Below, in pieces: positions 23,886 to 35,504 of a stretch of DNA of 64,000 bases (its first letter is position 1; every line of letters starts with the position of its first letter). Location of the stretch: assembly GCA_028583685.1 (NCBI GenBank), contig JAMXIF010000015.1, positions 66,247,843 through 66,311,842 of the forward strand, given 5' to 3'. The notes under the pieces are model-generated. The model made no database searches. It was not told the DNA's origin and saw only the letters and a list, made by a program, of their open reading frames with translations. The position numbers were made by a program, and so were the translations under genes. Source of the DNA: Petaurus breviceps papuanus (lineage: Eukaryota; Chordata; Mammalia; Diprotodontia; Petauridae).

Positions 23886-24259
23886 ATTCCTGTTTTGCTT
23901 CGCCCTGGGCCCATTGGCGATGGTTAGACAGATGACCTGGGTTACCAAAACACCTGAATGTAGATAGTGAGGTAATGATAGAAATACATGGGCCATTTAC
24001 AATCTCTTATTATTATACATATTTCTCATTATACTCAGTGAAATCCAACTATCAATAGTCACAGTATAAGTCATTATCCTAATATTGTTCTCTTATGTTT
24101 AACGTTGGTTGGACTATTACCAAGTGGTGGAAAAAGCGATTACCTACATTTTACAGATAAGTAAATAAAGCTGTGAATTCTGAAACCTAATAGAGATTAA
24201 TAGTGGGTTATAGAGAAAAGTGAAGTCACTGGAATATGTTTTAAAAAGAGAAGCATCAT

Positions 24260-24550
24260 GGAGCGGCCAGGTAGCTCAGTGAGTAAGAACACCGGCCCCA
24301 GAGTCAGGATGACCTAGGATCGAATCTGGGCTCAGACACTTAGCACCCACCCAGAAACACCTGGCCATATAATGTTGAGCAAGTTACTTAACTCCAATTG
24401 CTTAGGGGCGGCCAGGTGGCGCAGTGAGTGAGAGCACCAGCCCCAGAGTCGGGATGACCTGTTATCAAATCTGAGCTCAGATACTTAGCACCACACCCAG
24501 AATTAACTGGCAGTGTAACCTTGAGCAAGTTGCTTAACCCCAATTGCTTT
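24260..24550 (+). mobile_element. Head-to-tail dimer of a tRNA-derived SINE
   Basis: Two units, 24260-24404 and 24405-24550, each begin gg(a/g)(g)cggccaggt and include caccagccccagagtc, gcaccacacccagaa-type middle, and taaccttgagcaagtt. A single pair of flanks, aaaaagagaagcatc (24243-24257) and aaaaaagaagcatc (24551-24564), surrounds both, so they moved as one. The same subfamily, single, is at 54994-55150. Confidence 0.85.
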
Positions 24551-24741
24551 AAAAAAGAAGCATCCTGACATGGTGGATAGTTAGCTTCAAAAACTGAAGA
24601 TCTTATCCTAAAAATTTTCATAGTGAATCCCCCTCAGTGCTGATTGAAACAGCCAGAAGCATGATCCAGACAATTACTATTGTCCCCAGGATGGGACATT
24701 ATAAATTCACATTCCTTTTTGGGAAAGTATACTAACTGGAT

Positions 24742-24860
24742 ATCTATATAGTAACACCAACCCCAGCGAGTTTCTGTTTCAGAAGCTAAGCAGGGTTGGG
24801 CCTGGTTAGGAGTACTTAGAAAACAGGATAGTACCCAAGAATATCAGGTGCTGTTAAGTT
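24742..24860 (+). pseudogene. 5S rRNA pseudogene
   Basis: The middle is nearly intact: cagaagctaagcagggttgg, gcctggttag and agtactta, covering the internal control region (box A, intermediate element, box C) of 5S rRNA. The end aatatcaggtgctgtt matches the 3' stem. The first 35 bases and the gatgggagaccgcc segment are strongly diverged, and two bases (ga) are inserted after ggttag. Length about 119, like a complete 5S. No obvious poly(A) or target duplication. Not expected to make functional rRNA. Confidence 0.85.
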
Positions 24861-24872
24861 AAAAGGTGAGTC

Positions 24873-24975
24873 CATGTGTGGTAGTGAATAGAAAGTCATA
24901 TTTAAAGTCAGGAAGACTTAGGTTCAAATCCTGTATTTCACACTCAGTGGTTATGCATGCCAATTCAATTATAGT
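24873..24975 (+). mobile_element. CORE-SINE fragment (5' half)
   Basis: gtgtggtagtgaatagaaag, aaagtcaggaagacttaggt and tcaaatcctgtatttcacac are the head of a MAR-type SINE. Confidence 0.7.
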
Positions 24976-25229
24976 TCCAGGAAATATTCCTATAACTTTT
25001 CAGTTACAGAGCAGCTTGAGACATTGAATCTCATAGGTATAAGGCACCTAATCACAATGGGAATAGCCAGCGGCATAATGTATTCTAAAGAGGAATTGAT
25101 AGTTAATTCAGAGAAAATTAGATATAGAGACATATTCTTAAAATAGGATAGAGATTGGCACCTGACTTGTGATTTTACTGGCAAAGGTAACTCACAGGTG
25201 AGGAAATTACCTTTATCGGTGAAGATTGT

Positions 25230-25350
25230 TACCTTCTGTGAAATTTATGAGAGTTTAAGGGACTAGCCCACAGTCACAGAGACAGTATGTGGCAAAGAGA
25301 GAACCTGAACCCAAATCTTCCTGGCCTTAACTTTTTAAAGCAAATCTCCT
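25230..25350 (-). mobile_element. MIR fragment
   Basis: ttaagggactagcccacagt, cacagagacagtatgtggca and gaacctgaacccaaatcttc match the reverse-read MIR (cf. 55885-56110). Confidence 0.65.
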
Positions 25351-26800
25351 GAGTTATCCCTGAGAGAGTTACCAAGATGCCTGAATTCAAGATGGAGATT
25401 GGGTTTTTTTATTCCCTCCTTCCTTTTACACTTCTCAAGTCTTCATTATTATGAGTGTAGACTGTTAATGTGTATCCAGACTGGTCCAAGTTCCTGGCAC
25501 CATGAGGTCCAGACTAGGTAGGCTTGAGAAAGATCACAAAACTGAGTTCCTGATCAAGCTTCTCTTTTATTGTTATAGCTGGGCTTACTGTCCTTCCCGT
25601 ATTCCAAGTGAGTAGTGCTCAGCAATAGGTCCTGAAACCTGGCAGGAGTTTTATTATGAAACCATCCCATAGTCTAAAAAAACTTCCTTTTTATGTGTAG
25701 AAGTGTTAGCAGTTCCCAGAGTTCATTGGGTCAAGGCTTCTAAGAAATATAGTGACTGGTCTTTTTAAAAGGGATTTAGAATTTCTCTGGAAAATATACA
25801 TATGAAGATTAGCACACACACACAGGAAGATCACATCTAGCTTCCTTTAAGCCATTTACAACTACTTTGTTGTTCATAAAGTATATTGTTTCATGTATAC
25901 AAAAAATAAACAAATGAAGCATATGTGTTATATTTCACACATGTACATATATACACTTGATGGCAAAGAAATAAAATAAATTATAATTCAGTTAAAAGAA
26001 ATCACTCTTTGGCTGTTAAGCAAGGCCTAGAACCTAAGTTCTCAGAACTAATGTGGCTGGTTGAAATCCTGGGGTACTTTATGGGGATGTTATTGATTTT
26101 CCATAAGACTGTAAAGTTCTAAAAAGGAGAACATTTCATCTGATCACATTTTTCCTGACCATCATCAGCAGATACTGCTTAATTTCATTTCTTAAGTATA
26201 GCTAGGGCCTGTTGCCTAACTGGGAGGGAGGAATATAACATCAAGGACAGCCAACAGCTAGACAGGAGACCCAGTCAACAGCTCCCTCTGCTGTCGTTTT
26301 TTGTAGGGTATACTCAAAATGATATTTATCTTATTTTTTCTTTTATTGAATAGAGAATATTGCATCCTAGATTAGAAAATGCTAGTATTTGAAATAGGAA
26401 ATTCTTCTGGAAGACATGTTTTTGCATGGAACATTTTATGGAGAAATTTATTTTTACAATTGCTGACTATAGTACCATTGTAAGTTGTCTGCTCATATGA
26501 CAGTAAACATGGCCACAAAAATCACAGTTCCTCGTTTCTATTGTGCCCACACATAAGTAGTTAACTTGCTTATTTGTTTTATTGGGAACATTATCTCCAA
26601 ATCATAAAGCATTGATAATCACTTATTTTCAGTAATGCTAATTTAATTTACAATTCCATGAGCCTTATGAACTGTGCAATCTAAGGTACAGTGTAAATAT
26701 TTTAAATCCTCAATGTGAATATAAAAATTTAGGCAATAGGTGGGTTTTCCAAAAATAAAATAGAAAGGGAGAATCTGTAGTAGATAACTATTTTACAATT
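25351..26800. other. Intron, no recognised feature
   Basis: AT-rich sequence; I see no gene, RNA or clear repeat. Confidence 0.4.
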
Positions 26801-26814
26801 CTCCACATGGTTTT

Positions 26815-27240
26815 GTTGTATAGAGTGACAGATCCAAGACCAGGAAAACTTGAGTTCAGTCCTGCCTCTAAGAGGAAAGTCACTTATGTGAGTCTCAGTT
26901 TTCTCTTCTATACAAATGGAAAAAAATAATATCTATTATGCCTACCTCACAAAAATTCTGCAAGGCTCAAATGAAATTATACATACATACATGCATGCAT
27001 GCATGCATACACACACATATATACATACATATATGTATATCTAACTACATAGAAAATATATGTATATCTTCATAGGTGTATACATATATATCTCATGTGT
27101 TTATACATAAATATGTTTATAAGTAGAAACAGATTTGTATACATTTATATAGCACTTTGCAAACTTCAAAGCTCTGTATATGTGTCAATTGTTATTATTA
27201 TCATAATTATTATCCTCATTATTATTATATCCCAAAAGAT
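26815..27240 (+). mobile_element. CORE-SINE split by a microsatellite
   Basis: The head (tagagtgacagatccaagac), core (gtgagtctcagttttctctt) and caaggctcaaatgaaatt are followed by a long CATA/ATGC/TATA tract (26981-27125), and then the SINE end resumes as agcactttgcaaacttcaaa and tattattatcataat. The tract seems to have grown inside the element. Confidence 0.7.
26981..27125. repeat. Compound (CATA)n/(CATG)n/(TA)n microsatellite
   Basis: acatacatacatgcatgcat repeats pass into atatacatacatatatgtat. Confidence 0.9.
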
Positions 27241-27881
27241 GTTATACATTTAGGATTTTTTTAGTTATTTATTTTTCCCTTTGTATACATTTAGAACTAT
27301 GTATATTTTTCATAACTGAATTGCTATCCCAAGAAAGTAAGATACTTTACTAATAAATCAACAATTTTAAAAGCAATGAAGTTGTGCCAAAATACAGTTG
27401 TGATTAATTACAATAATTGCTATATAATTTGATACTATTTCCAAATGATGAAATGAATTTTATGGCTAAAATCCAGCATCAAGTAATGGAAAAAAAGCAC
27501 TTTAAAATTTTCATTGACACACATTGTTGTGACTGCACAAGAAAATACAAATTTATCCTTTTCTATGTGCTTATGAAATAACATTCCTTTTTTTTACTAA
27601 TATTTCTTTCCATTATAATTTCCAAGCTCAAAAAAATTGCCATAAAAATTGAATAGTGAGTACAAACCTTGTATGAGATTTTCCTAGTTTACCTTACACA
27701 GTCATAAAATGATAGAGTTGAAAAAGGCCTGTTTCATCATCTAGAATCTTAGTTTGTGTGGAGAGTTCCCTTTGTGGAAACTTTTTTTTGACCAATGCTA
27801 ATTAATGTTTTGTGTAATTTGCAGTTTTAGTTGCTTGCAACACCGACAGGTTAAAGATTTACTCATATTCACAAATCAGTA

Positions 27882-28520
27882 TATGTCAATCAATAAAAAA
27901 TCATTTATTAAGAACTTCTTGTGTACCAGGGATTGTGCTAGTTACTGGGAATGCAAAACAAAAATGAAACAATCCCTGCCCTCAAAGAATTTGTATTGAG
28001 CAAAGAGAGAAACAATATATACATTTAAATATATACAGAATACATGTGAAAGAAATACAAGGTAATTTTTGGCAGGAGTTGGGTGGAAGGCACAAGCAAC
28101 ATGGGGAATCAGGAATGATAACATGCATTTCTTCAATTGAGCTTGGATGGAAAATGGGAATTCTAAGAGGCAGAGGTAAGAAGGGAATTCCTTTCAGTGA
28201 CTGAGACCAGCCAGTGCAGAAACAGCATTGTCACATTTGAGAATCAAAAACCAAAGTACATGAAGAAGTCTAATAATATACAATGTACAAGAAGCCCACA
28301 AAGGAAGGTCAGAGCTTGGTTGTGAAGGTCTTTGAGAACAGAAAAAAATTATATTTGTTCATGCAGGTAAAAGGGAATGACAGTGAGTGACAAGATCAAA
28401 CCTTCTCTTTAGGAAAATCCCTTATGTGGAGGATGATTTAGAAAGTAGAAAGAAGACTAATTAAGGGACCGTTGCAATGAGAGGTGGGAAGCATCTAAAG
28501 TAGAGTGATAGCCAGGTGAG
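27882..28520 (+). repeat. Old unclassified interspersed repeat (copy 1)
   Basis: It starts near aatcatttattaagaacttc and ttgtgtaccagggattgtgc and continues through tccctgccctcaaagaattt to ggttgtgaaggtctttgaga, aaagggaatgacagtgag and tctctttaggaaaatccctt. Parts of the same sequence recur at 43925-44290, 46600-46697 and 50330-51120. I recognise the type (a long, old repeat with 'accaggcactgtgctaag'-like start) but cannot assign a family. Confidence 0.6.
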
Positions 28521-28689
28521 TATAGAGAAGGGGATGAATGCAAGAGACATTGTGTAGGTAGAAACAAGAGATAACTTCTGATTTGGATGTGAGCCATGAG
28601 GGAAAGTTTTTTTTTTTTGATTGAGGCAGAACTTCAATCCAGATCTTTTTGTTTTGTTTTGTTTTGCAAGACTGGCCCTCTATCACATA

Positions 28690-28800
28690 AAATTGCCTCT
28701 CTGATGAATCATTTAACCCAGTTTAGTTCATTTTCCCTATGAAAAAACTGAGTTTAGAGAAGGTATGACTTGCCCAGGGTCACTAATATAGACATTTTCA
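28690..28800 (-). mobile_element. MIR fragment
   Basis: cattttccctatgaaaaaac, gagtttagagaaggtatgac and ttgcccagggtcactaat are the core of MIR in reverse orientation. Confidence 0.65.
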
Positions 28801-29050
28801 AAAGCAGAACAAGGAGCTGTTTCTTTTGTCTACTGTTTGGATTACGTTTTTCCCCAAATTATTTTTATTATCTATTTCATATGTCCTCACATCACATCCC
28901 TTCTTGGAACTTTGGTGTGAATAACATGGTTAGACTGGAAATTTTAGATTGAAGACTTTATTCTTGAGATCCTCAGTGCTTTCTTTCACGAACATAAAGA
29001 AGTGAATATCTAAACAAACTATAAAATATCATTTAGAATTTAACAATTTA

Positions 29051-29221
29051 GGGGTGGCTAGATGGTGCAGTGAATAGAGAACTGGCCCTGGAGTCAGGAG
29101 GACCTGAGTTCAAATCTGGCCTCAGACACAATACAAAGAAACCAGCCGTGTGACCTTGGGCAAGTCACTCAACCCCAATTGCCTTACTTTCCCCCCTCCA
29201 AAAAACAAGAAAAAAATAATT
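29051..29221 (+). mobile_element. Marsupial tRNA-derived SINE
   Basis: Head ggggtggctagatggtgcag, tggccctggagtcaggagga, box B-like gttcaaatc, tail caattgccttactttccccc and an A-rich end. Flanks taacaattta (29041-29050) and aatcaattta (29222-29231) are a likely target duplication. Confidence 0.92.
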
Positions 29222-29231
29222 AATCAATTTA

Positions 29232-30149
29232 CATATAAATCTAGAGATTAACATTTTTTAACCAGGGAAAGAGATAGAAATAAACTTCCCAATTTCTTTT
29301 CATTTCTCAGGTAAACAATAAATGTAGTTTGAATGTTCTTTATAGCCAGAGGAAAAACACATACTTCATTGGGTTCCTTGATTTTGTTGATGTGTGGGTA
29401 CTCTTTACAGTTATATGGCTCTAAAATATTGCATGCTTTCTTGTTCTATATAATTTCTTCCTATATCTTCCCATAAATCTTCCATAGAAGTTAAACCCAA
29501 AAAAACAAAGACCTTATTCTAGGACTTTTTTTTAACATTTAATGGATATTTATTGCTGCCTTCTTTTCAGGATGGTGAGACCTTGACCTAAACCACCATT
29601 TTCTGAAGTACCCAGGCTATATTTACTTCAATCTCAGTTCTGCTCCTCAATCTCTAGCTTTTTCACCTCCTCCCCAAGAGCCTTGCTGTGTGGGTATTAT
29701 TTTCTTCTCTTCCATGGGGTCTCTACTTTCCAATTCTCTTTCATATATTGTCTTCCCATTAGAATAAAAGCTCATTGGGTGCAAGGGACTGGTTTTTTGT
29801 TTATATTTATATCCCCAGTTTTTAGTATGGTGCCCATCAAATACAAGTGATAATGCTCTCCATCTCTCCTTCTCTGTGTCAGGTTCTCTCTCTTTCTCTC
29901 TCTCATTCTTCTTTGCTCTCTATCTCTTACTCTCTTACTCTCAGACACTTGCTCTTCCTCTCACTTTCTATTACTACACTATGCTGCTAGGAAAGGACAA
30001 GAAGAGGAGGATAATGATGATGATGATGATGACAATTAATTTATCTTATGCACTTTTCAGGGATATTAAGCACTGATTTGTATCACTTAGAGTATTAATA
30101 AAATCTTGTGAAACAATTAAATAATTGAACAATATTTTATTCGATCATG
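29232..30149. other. Intron, no gene recognised
   Basis: It has a CT-rich stretch (ctctctttctctctctcatt) at 29870-29960 and (GAT)6 at 30013-30031. Otherwise unremarkable. Confidence 0.4.
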
Positions 30150-30410
30150 GAGTGGTTAGGGCACTAACTAGGAGTCAGAAAGATCTAAGTTCAAATTCAG
30201 CTTCAGATACTTAATAGCCTTGTGACCTAAAGTAAGTCATATAACCTCTATTTACCTCAGTTTCCTAATCTGTATAATGGGCACAATAATAGCATTTACC
30301 CTCCCAGTGTTATTCTAAGGCTCAGTTGAGACAATCTTTATAAATCGCTTAGCAGTGTGACTAACACATAGGCTTTATAAAAATGTTAGTTATCATTATT
30401 ATTTCCATTG
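30150..30410 (+). mobile_element. CORE-SINE (MAR/MON-type), near full length
   Basis: ggagtggttagggcactaac, agtcagaaagatctaagttc, ctcagtttcctaatctgtat, gcatttaccctcccagtgtt and taaatcgcttagcagtgtga follow the whole element. Confidence 0.8.
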
Positions 30411-30669
30411 CTGCTGTTACTGTTATAAGTGTGATAATGATGAAGTTAAGTTCCTGGATAAGGAGACTTATTTACTTATGTGTACATAAAAATATATACA
30501 TTAAAAAATGCCATGCCCCTTTAATCATCATGCTAAGTACATTGCTTTTTTTATAACTTCAAAGATATGGTATCAAAGCCAACCTTCTTCAGGAAGCCTT
30601 TCTTGCCCCCTCCACTCTACCCAGGTACTGGACCCTTGAATCTTCCCCCTAAAATTTTCATATTTTCTG

Positions 30670-30800
30670 TATGTGTGTGTGTGTGTATGTAAATGCTACT
30701 ATATACACTATATGTACTTTAGTATATGTATTATGATATATGTGTATATGCTTCTACATATACTACAGTATATGTACTACATATACATACACATGTATAG
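30670..30800. repeat. (TG)n/(TA)n-rich tract
   Basis: tgtgtgtgtgtgtgtatg is followed by tatatgtac repeats, interrupted. Confidence 0.75.
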
Positions 30801-31669
30801 TAAATTTTAAAATTTATTTTAAACTTAAATACAAAATGAGAAAATACTGACATGTACACAGCAGAACTTAAGAGAGGATTCAGTATAAAACAATACATTT
30901 CCATTTCAAGAAAACCTTTATAATAAACACTACACATTGTTTTCAATTTTTTGAAATTGAAACAGCTTTTCTTTGCTTCCTTGTTGGTTTTCTTTTGTTC
31001 TCTGTTAGATGTTTTGTGTTAAATTTTCCCTTAAGTTCTGATTTGTCAGTTCTTTTCACAAAAACCCTGAAAGTCTTTGAGTTCATTAAATGTCTATTTT
31101 TTATATTTTTCCATTCATAATTATACATAATTTTACTGGGTTAGTTACCCTTGGTCATAACTGCAGCCCTTGTACTTTACAGAATACAGTACTCCAAGAC
31201 CTACAGCCCTTTGATGTAGTGGCTGCAATGTCTTGTGTAATACTTATTGTTGCTTCATGATAATTAAATTATTTTTTTCCTGTTGCTTCCAATATTGTCT
31301 CCTTAACTTGGGAGCTTTGAAATTTGGCTAAGATGTTCTTGTAAGTTTTCCTCCTCAGATCTCTTTCCAAGTGGTTATCAGTGGATTTTTCTATTTCTTC
31401 TTTGTCTTCTTGTTCTAGAACTTCAGGGCAATTTGCCTTGATAATTTCTTGTAATATTGTATCAAGATTCTTTTTTATTGCAATTTTCAGGTAATCCAAC
31501 TTTTCTTATATTATTTCCCCTTGATCTGTTCTTCACACCAGTTGTTTTTTCTGATAAGATATTTTACTTCTGTTTAATTTTTTTTCACTCTTTTGATTTT
31601 GATTTATGGTTTCTTGGTTTCTTAGAACATCATTAGCTTTCCATTGCTCGATTCTAGTTTTCAAGGAAA

Positions 31670-31785
31670 AAAAATCATTTATCCATTTATTTATTTATTC
31701 ATTCATCCATTTATTTATTTGTTTGTTTGTTATTTGCCTTTTGGAGGGAAATTGGGGTTAAGTAACTTGCCCAAGGTTACACGGC

Positions 31786-31844
<59 letters not shown>

Positions 31845-31923
31845 GTGTCTAAGGCTGGAACCAAACTCAAGTCCTCCCAATTCCAGGGCTGACGCTTTAC
31901 TCACTGCACCACCTAGCTGCCCC
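31670..31923 (-). mobile_element. SINE with expanded internal (TG)n
   Basis: The reverse SINE has head gctaggtggtgcagtgag (minus strand, near 31923), a 53-base TG run at 31790-31842 in its middle, a tail ttggagggaaattggggtta, and a long attt/attc tail array (31680-31733). The flank tcaaggaaa occurs at 31661-31669 and 31924-31932. Confidence 0.88.
31790..31842. repeat. (TG)26 microsatellite
   Basis: An uninterrupted TG run, the longest pure dinucleotide array in the window. Confidence 0.97.
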
Positions 31924-34293
31924 TCAAGGAAATATTTTCTTCTTTAAATTTTTGATTATCTATTTCTAGTTGGTTGAATTTCTCTTCATAATTTTCTTGA
32001 TTTTCTTTGCTTGCTCTTTTTTTTCTATTTTTTTTCCTTGATCTCTCTTATTTGATTTTCAAAGTCCTTTTTAAGTTCTCCCAAGAACTCTTTTTGTTCT
32101 TGAGACCATGTGAAGTTTTTCATTTAGCTCCAATATCTTCCTTTGAATATGAACCCAGATGTCTATCCACATAGTAACGATCTATGGTTGGGTTATTTCT
32201 CCTTTGTTTAATCATTTTTATTTATTTATTGTTTTATTTTGTTTCTGTGCTTTTTTTCTTATTTAGTATTTTATTTTTCCCCAATTACATGCAAAAACAA
32301 TTTTAACATTTTGTTTTCAAATTGTGAATTCCAAATTCTCTCCCTCTAATTTTTAAGGAGTTCTTCTCATCAATGAATTTTTGTATATCTTTTCCCATTT
32401 GGCCAATTCTGCCATTCAAGGCATTCTTCTCTTCATTGGATTATTATGCCTCTTTTGCCATTTGGCTTATTCTGTTTTTTAAAGTGTTACTTTTTCAGTA
32501 TTTTTTCTTATGCATTTATTTGCTTTTAGTTTACAACATTCAGTTCCATAAGTTTTTGAGTTCCCTATTTTCACTCCCTCCCCCCCTCCACCCTCCCTTC
32601 CTGTTGTGGCATGCAATCCAATATAGGTTCTACATATACCTTTGCATTAAACATTAGTCAAGTTATAAAGTAGAATTATAACCAATAGAATGAACAACAA
32701 GAAATAAGAAACAACAAAAAGAGAGAGAGAGAAAGCAAATAGTTTGCTTCAATCTGCATTCAGAACTCCATAATTCTTTCTCTGCATGTGGATAGCCTTT
32801 TCCATCGTGAGTCTTTTGGATTTGTCTTATAACCTTGCATTGGTGAGAAGAGCCCAGTCCATTAAAAGTTAGCCATCACAGATACAATGTATCTGTAATT
32901 GTGTACAATGTTCTCCTGGTTCTGCTCCCCTCACTCAACATCAGTTTGTATAAGTTTCTCCAAGTTATTATGAAGTCTGTCTGCTCCTCATTTCTTATAA
33001 CACAATAGTACTCCATTACATTCATATATCACAACTTGTTTAGCAATTCCCCAACTGAAGGACATTCCCTTGATTTCCAATTCTTTGCCACCACAAAAAG
33101 AGCTGCTTTAAATATTTTTGTACATATGGGTATTTTTTTCATTTGTATGATATTTTTGGTATACAGCCCTACAAGTAAAATTGCTGAATCACAGGGTATG
33201 TGCCTTTAGGGCACAGCTCCAAATAGCTCTCCAGAATGATTGGATCAGTTCAAACTCTACCAACAATGTATTAATGTTCCAATTTTCTGACATTTTCTCC
33301 ACCATTTATCATTTCCTGTTTTGTCACGTAAGCCAATCTGACTGGTGAGACATGGTACCTAAGAGTTGTTTTGATTTGCATTCTCTAATCAATAATGATT
33401 TAGAGCACTTTTTCATATGCTTATAGATAGCTCCAATTTCTTCCTCTTCTGACTTTTCAAATCCTTTGACCATTTATCAGTTGGAAATGACTTGTATTCT
33501 TATGAATTTGACTCAGTTGTCTCTATGATTTAGAAATGAGGCCTTTATCAGGGACACTAGCTTTAAAAATTCTTTCCCAATTTTCCACTTCTTTCCTAAT
33601 CTTGGTTACATTGACTTTGTTTGTAGACAAACTTTTCAATTTAATATAATCAAAATTATCCATTTTGCATTTCATAATGCACTCTATCTCTTGTTTGATC
33701 ATAAATTCTTCCCTTCTTCATAAATCTGACAGGTAAACCATTCCTTGCTCTCCCAGACTGCTTACAGTCTCAACCTTTGTATCTAAATTGTGAACCCATT
33801 TAGACTTCATTTTGGTATATGGTATTAGATTGGTCTATGCCTAGATTCTGTCATACTATTTTCTAGTTTTTCCAGCAGTTTTTGTCAAATAGTAAGTTCT
33901 TATCCCAGAAGCTGGAGTCTTTGGGTTAATCAAACAGTAGGTTATTATAGTCATTGACTTGTGTACCTAATCTGTTACACTGATCCACTGCTCTATTTCT
34001 CAGCCAGTACCATGTAGTTTTGATGACTGCTGTTTTGTAATAAAGTTTAAAATCTGGTATGGCTAAGACATATTCCCTAGCATTTCTTTTTATTAATTCC
34101 CTTGATATTCTGGACCTTTTGTTCTTCCAGAAAAATCTTGTTATTATTTTTTCTGGCTCTAAAAATAAATTTTTGGTAGTTTGATTAGTATGTCACTAAA
34201 TAGGTAAATTTGTTTAGGTAAAATTGTCATTTTTATTATATTACCTTGGCCTAACTGAGCAGCTAATGTTTTTCCAGTTATTTAGATCTAACT

Positions 34294-35484
34294 TTATTCG
34301 TGTGAAAAGTATTTTGTAATTGTGTTTGTATAGCTCCTTTGTTTGTTTTTGTCAGGTAGACTCCCAATTATTTTATAATGTCTGGGACTAAGTTTAAATA
34401 GAATTTCTCTTTCTCTTTCTTGCTTTTCAGTTTCATTAGAAATATATAAGAATGCTGAGGATTTACATAAGTTTATTTTATATCCTGCAACTTTGCTAAA
34501 ACTATTTAATATTTCAAGTAATTTTTCACTTGATTCTCTAGAATTTTCTAAGTATATCATCATATCATCTGAAAAGAGGGATAACTTAGTTTCTTCTTTT
34601 CCTACTCTAATTCCTGTAACTACTTTTTCTTCTCATTGCTACAACTCACATTTCTAGTAAAACATTGAATAATGGGTGATAGTATACATCCTTTTTTACC
34701 CCTGATCTTTATTTTTACCATAAAAAAAATTTGGTAGGACCAGTTTTTCCAAAAAGTCTATAATATATTGGAATTAATTGTTCTTTAAATGTTTTATAGA
34801 ATTTGCTTGTGAATCCATCTGTCCTGGGATATTTTTTTCCTAGGGATTTCATTGAGGGCTTTATTTAATTTCATTTTCTGAGATTGCATTATTATTTAAG
34901 AATTTTGCTTCCTCTTCATAAAGTCTTGGTCCTTTTCTTTCTTGTAAATATTCATCCATTTTACTAAGATTGTCAAATTTATGAATGTATAATTGGGCAA
35001 AATCATTCCTAACTATGGTTTTAATTTTCTCTTCATTGAAGGTAAATTCCCCATTTTTATTTTTGATGCTGGTAAATGGGTTTCTTTTTTCCTTTTTTTT
35101 TAAAACAAAATTGACTAAAAAAGTTTTAAAATTTTGTTTTTTTTTTCATAAAATCAGCTCTTAGTTTCATTTATTAGTTCGATAGTTTTCTTAATTTCAA
35201 TTTTTTAATCTCCCCTTTGGTTTTCAGTATTTCTAATTTAGTATTTAAGTGGATATTTTCAATTTGATCCTTTTCTCATTCTTTCAGTTGCATGCCCAAT
35301 ACATTGATCTCATTTTTCTCGGTTTTTTTTTTATGCAAGCATTCAGAGATGTAAAACTTCCTATAACAACCACTTTCACTATATCCCACAAGTTTTGGTA
35401 TATTGGCTCATTATTGTCATTCTCTTGAATGAAGTTACTGATTATTTCTATCATTTGTTCCTTGACCCATTTTTTCTTTTGCAT
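34294..35484 (-). pseudogene. L1 copy C ORF2 middle fragment (RT), broken
   Basis: At 34563-34294 the post-FADD RT part reads MMIYLENSRESSEKLLEILN and SKVAGYKINLCKSSAFLYIS. At 35484-35284 the pre-RT part reads WVKEQMIEIISNFIQENDNN. Between these the fingers and palm are present as decayed DNA with a deletion after about 34690 (tgatagtatacatcc joins the region of PNSFYDT). Confidence 0.75.
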
Positions 35485-35504
35485 GAGATTATTTAGTTTC
35501 TAAT

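Larger units (their letters stand above)
30945..32200 (-). mobile_element. L1/HAL1 ORF1 fragment, old
   Basis: On the minus strand at 31499-31269 ORF1 reads KNLDTILQEIIKANCPEVLE and NILAKFQSSQVKETILEATG, the hinge and C-terminal domain. At 31128-30943 the end reads SELKGKFNTK. Right of the inserted SINE (31670-31923), the coiled-coil and N-terminal DNA continues (ttcccaattttt-type and ccaagaactctttttgttct) to about 32200. Stops and shifts are frequent. Confidence 0.72.

Noticed and set aside
25786-25830. U6 snRNA-like phrase gaagattagca
   Set aside because: Only about 11 bases match, no 5' U6 start or 3' end, and a related phrase with CA repeat occurs at 14636.
27700-27760. Possible LINE/CR1 3' tail (ataaaatgatagagttgaaa)
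   Set aside because: Too short to support on its own.
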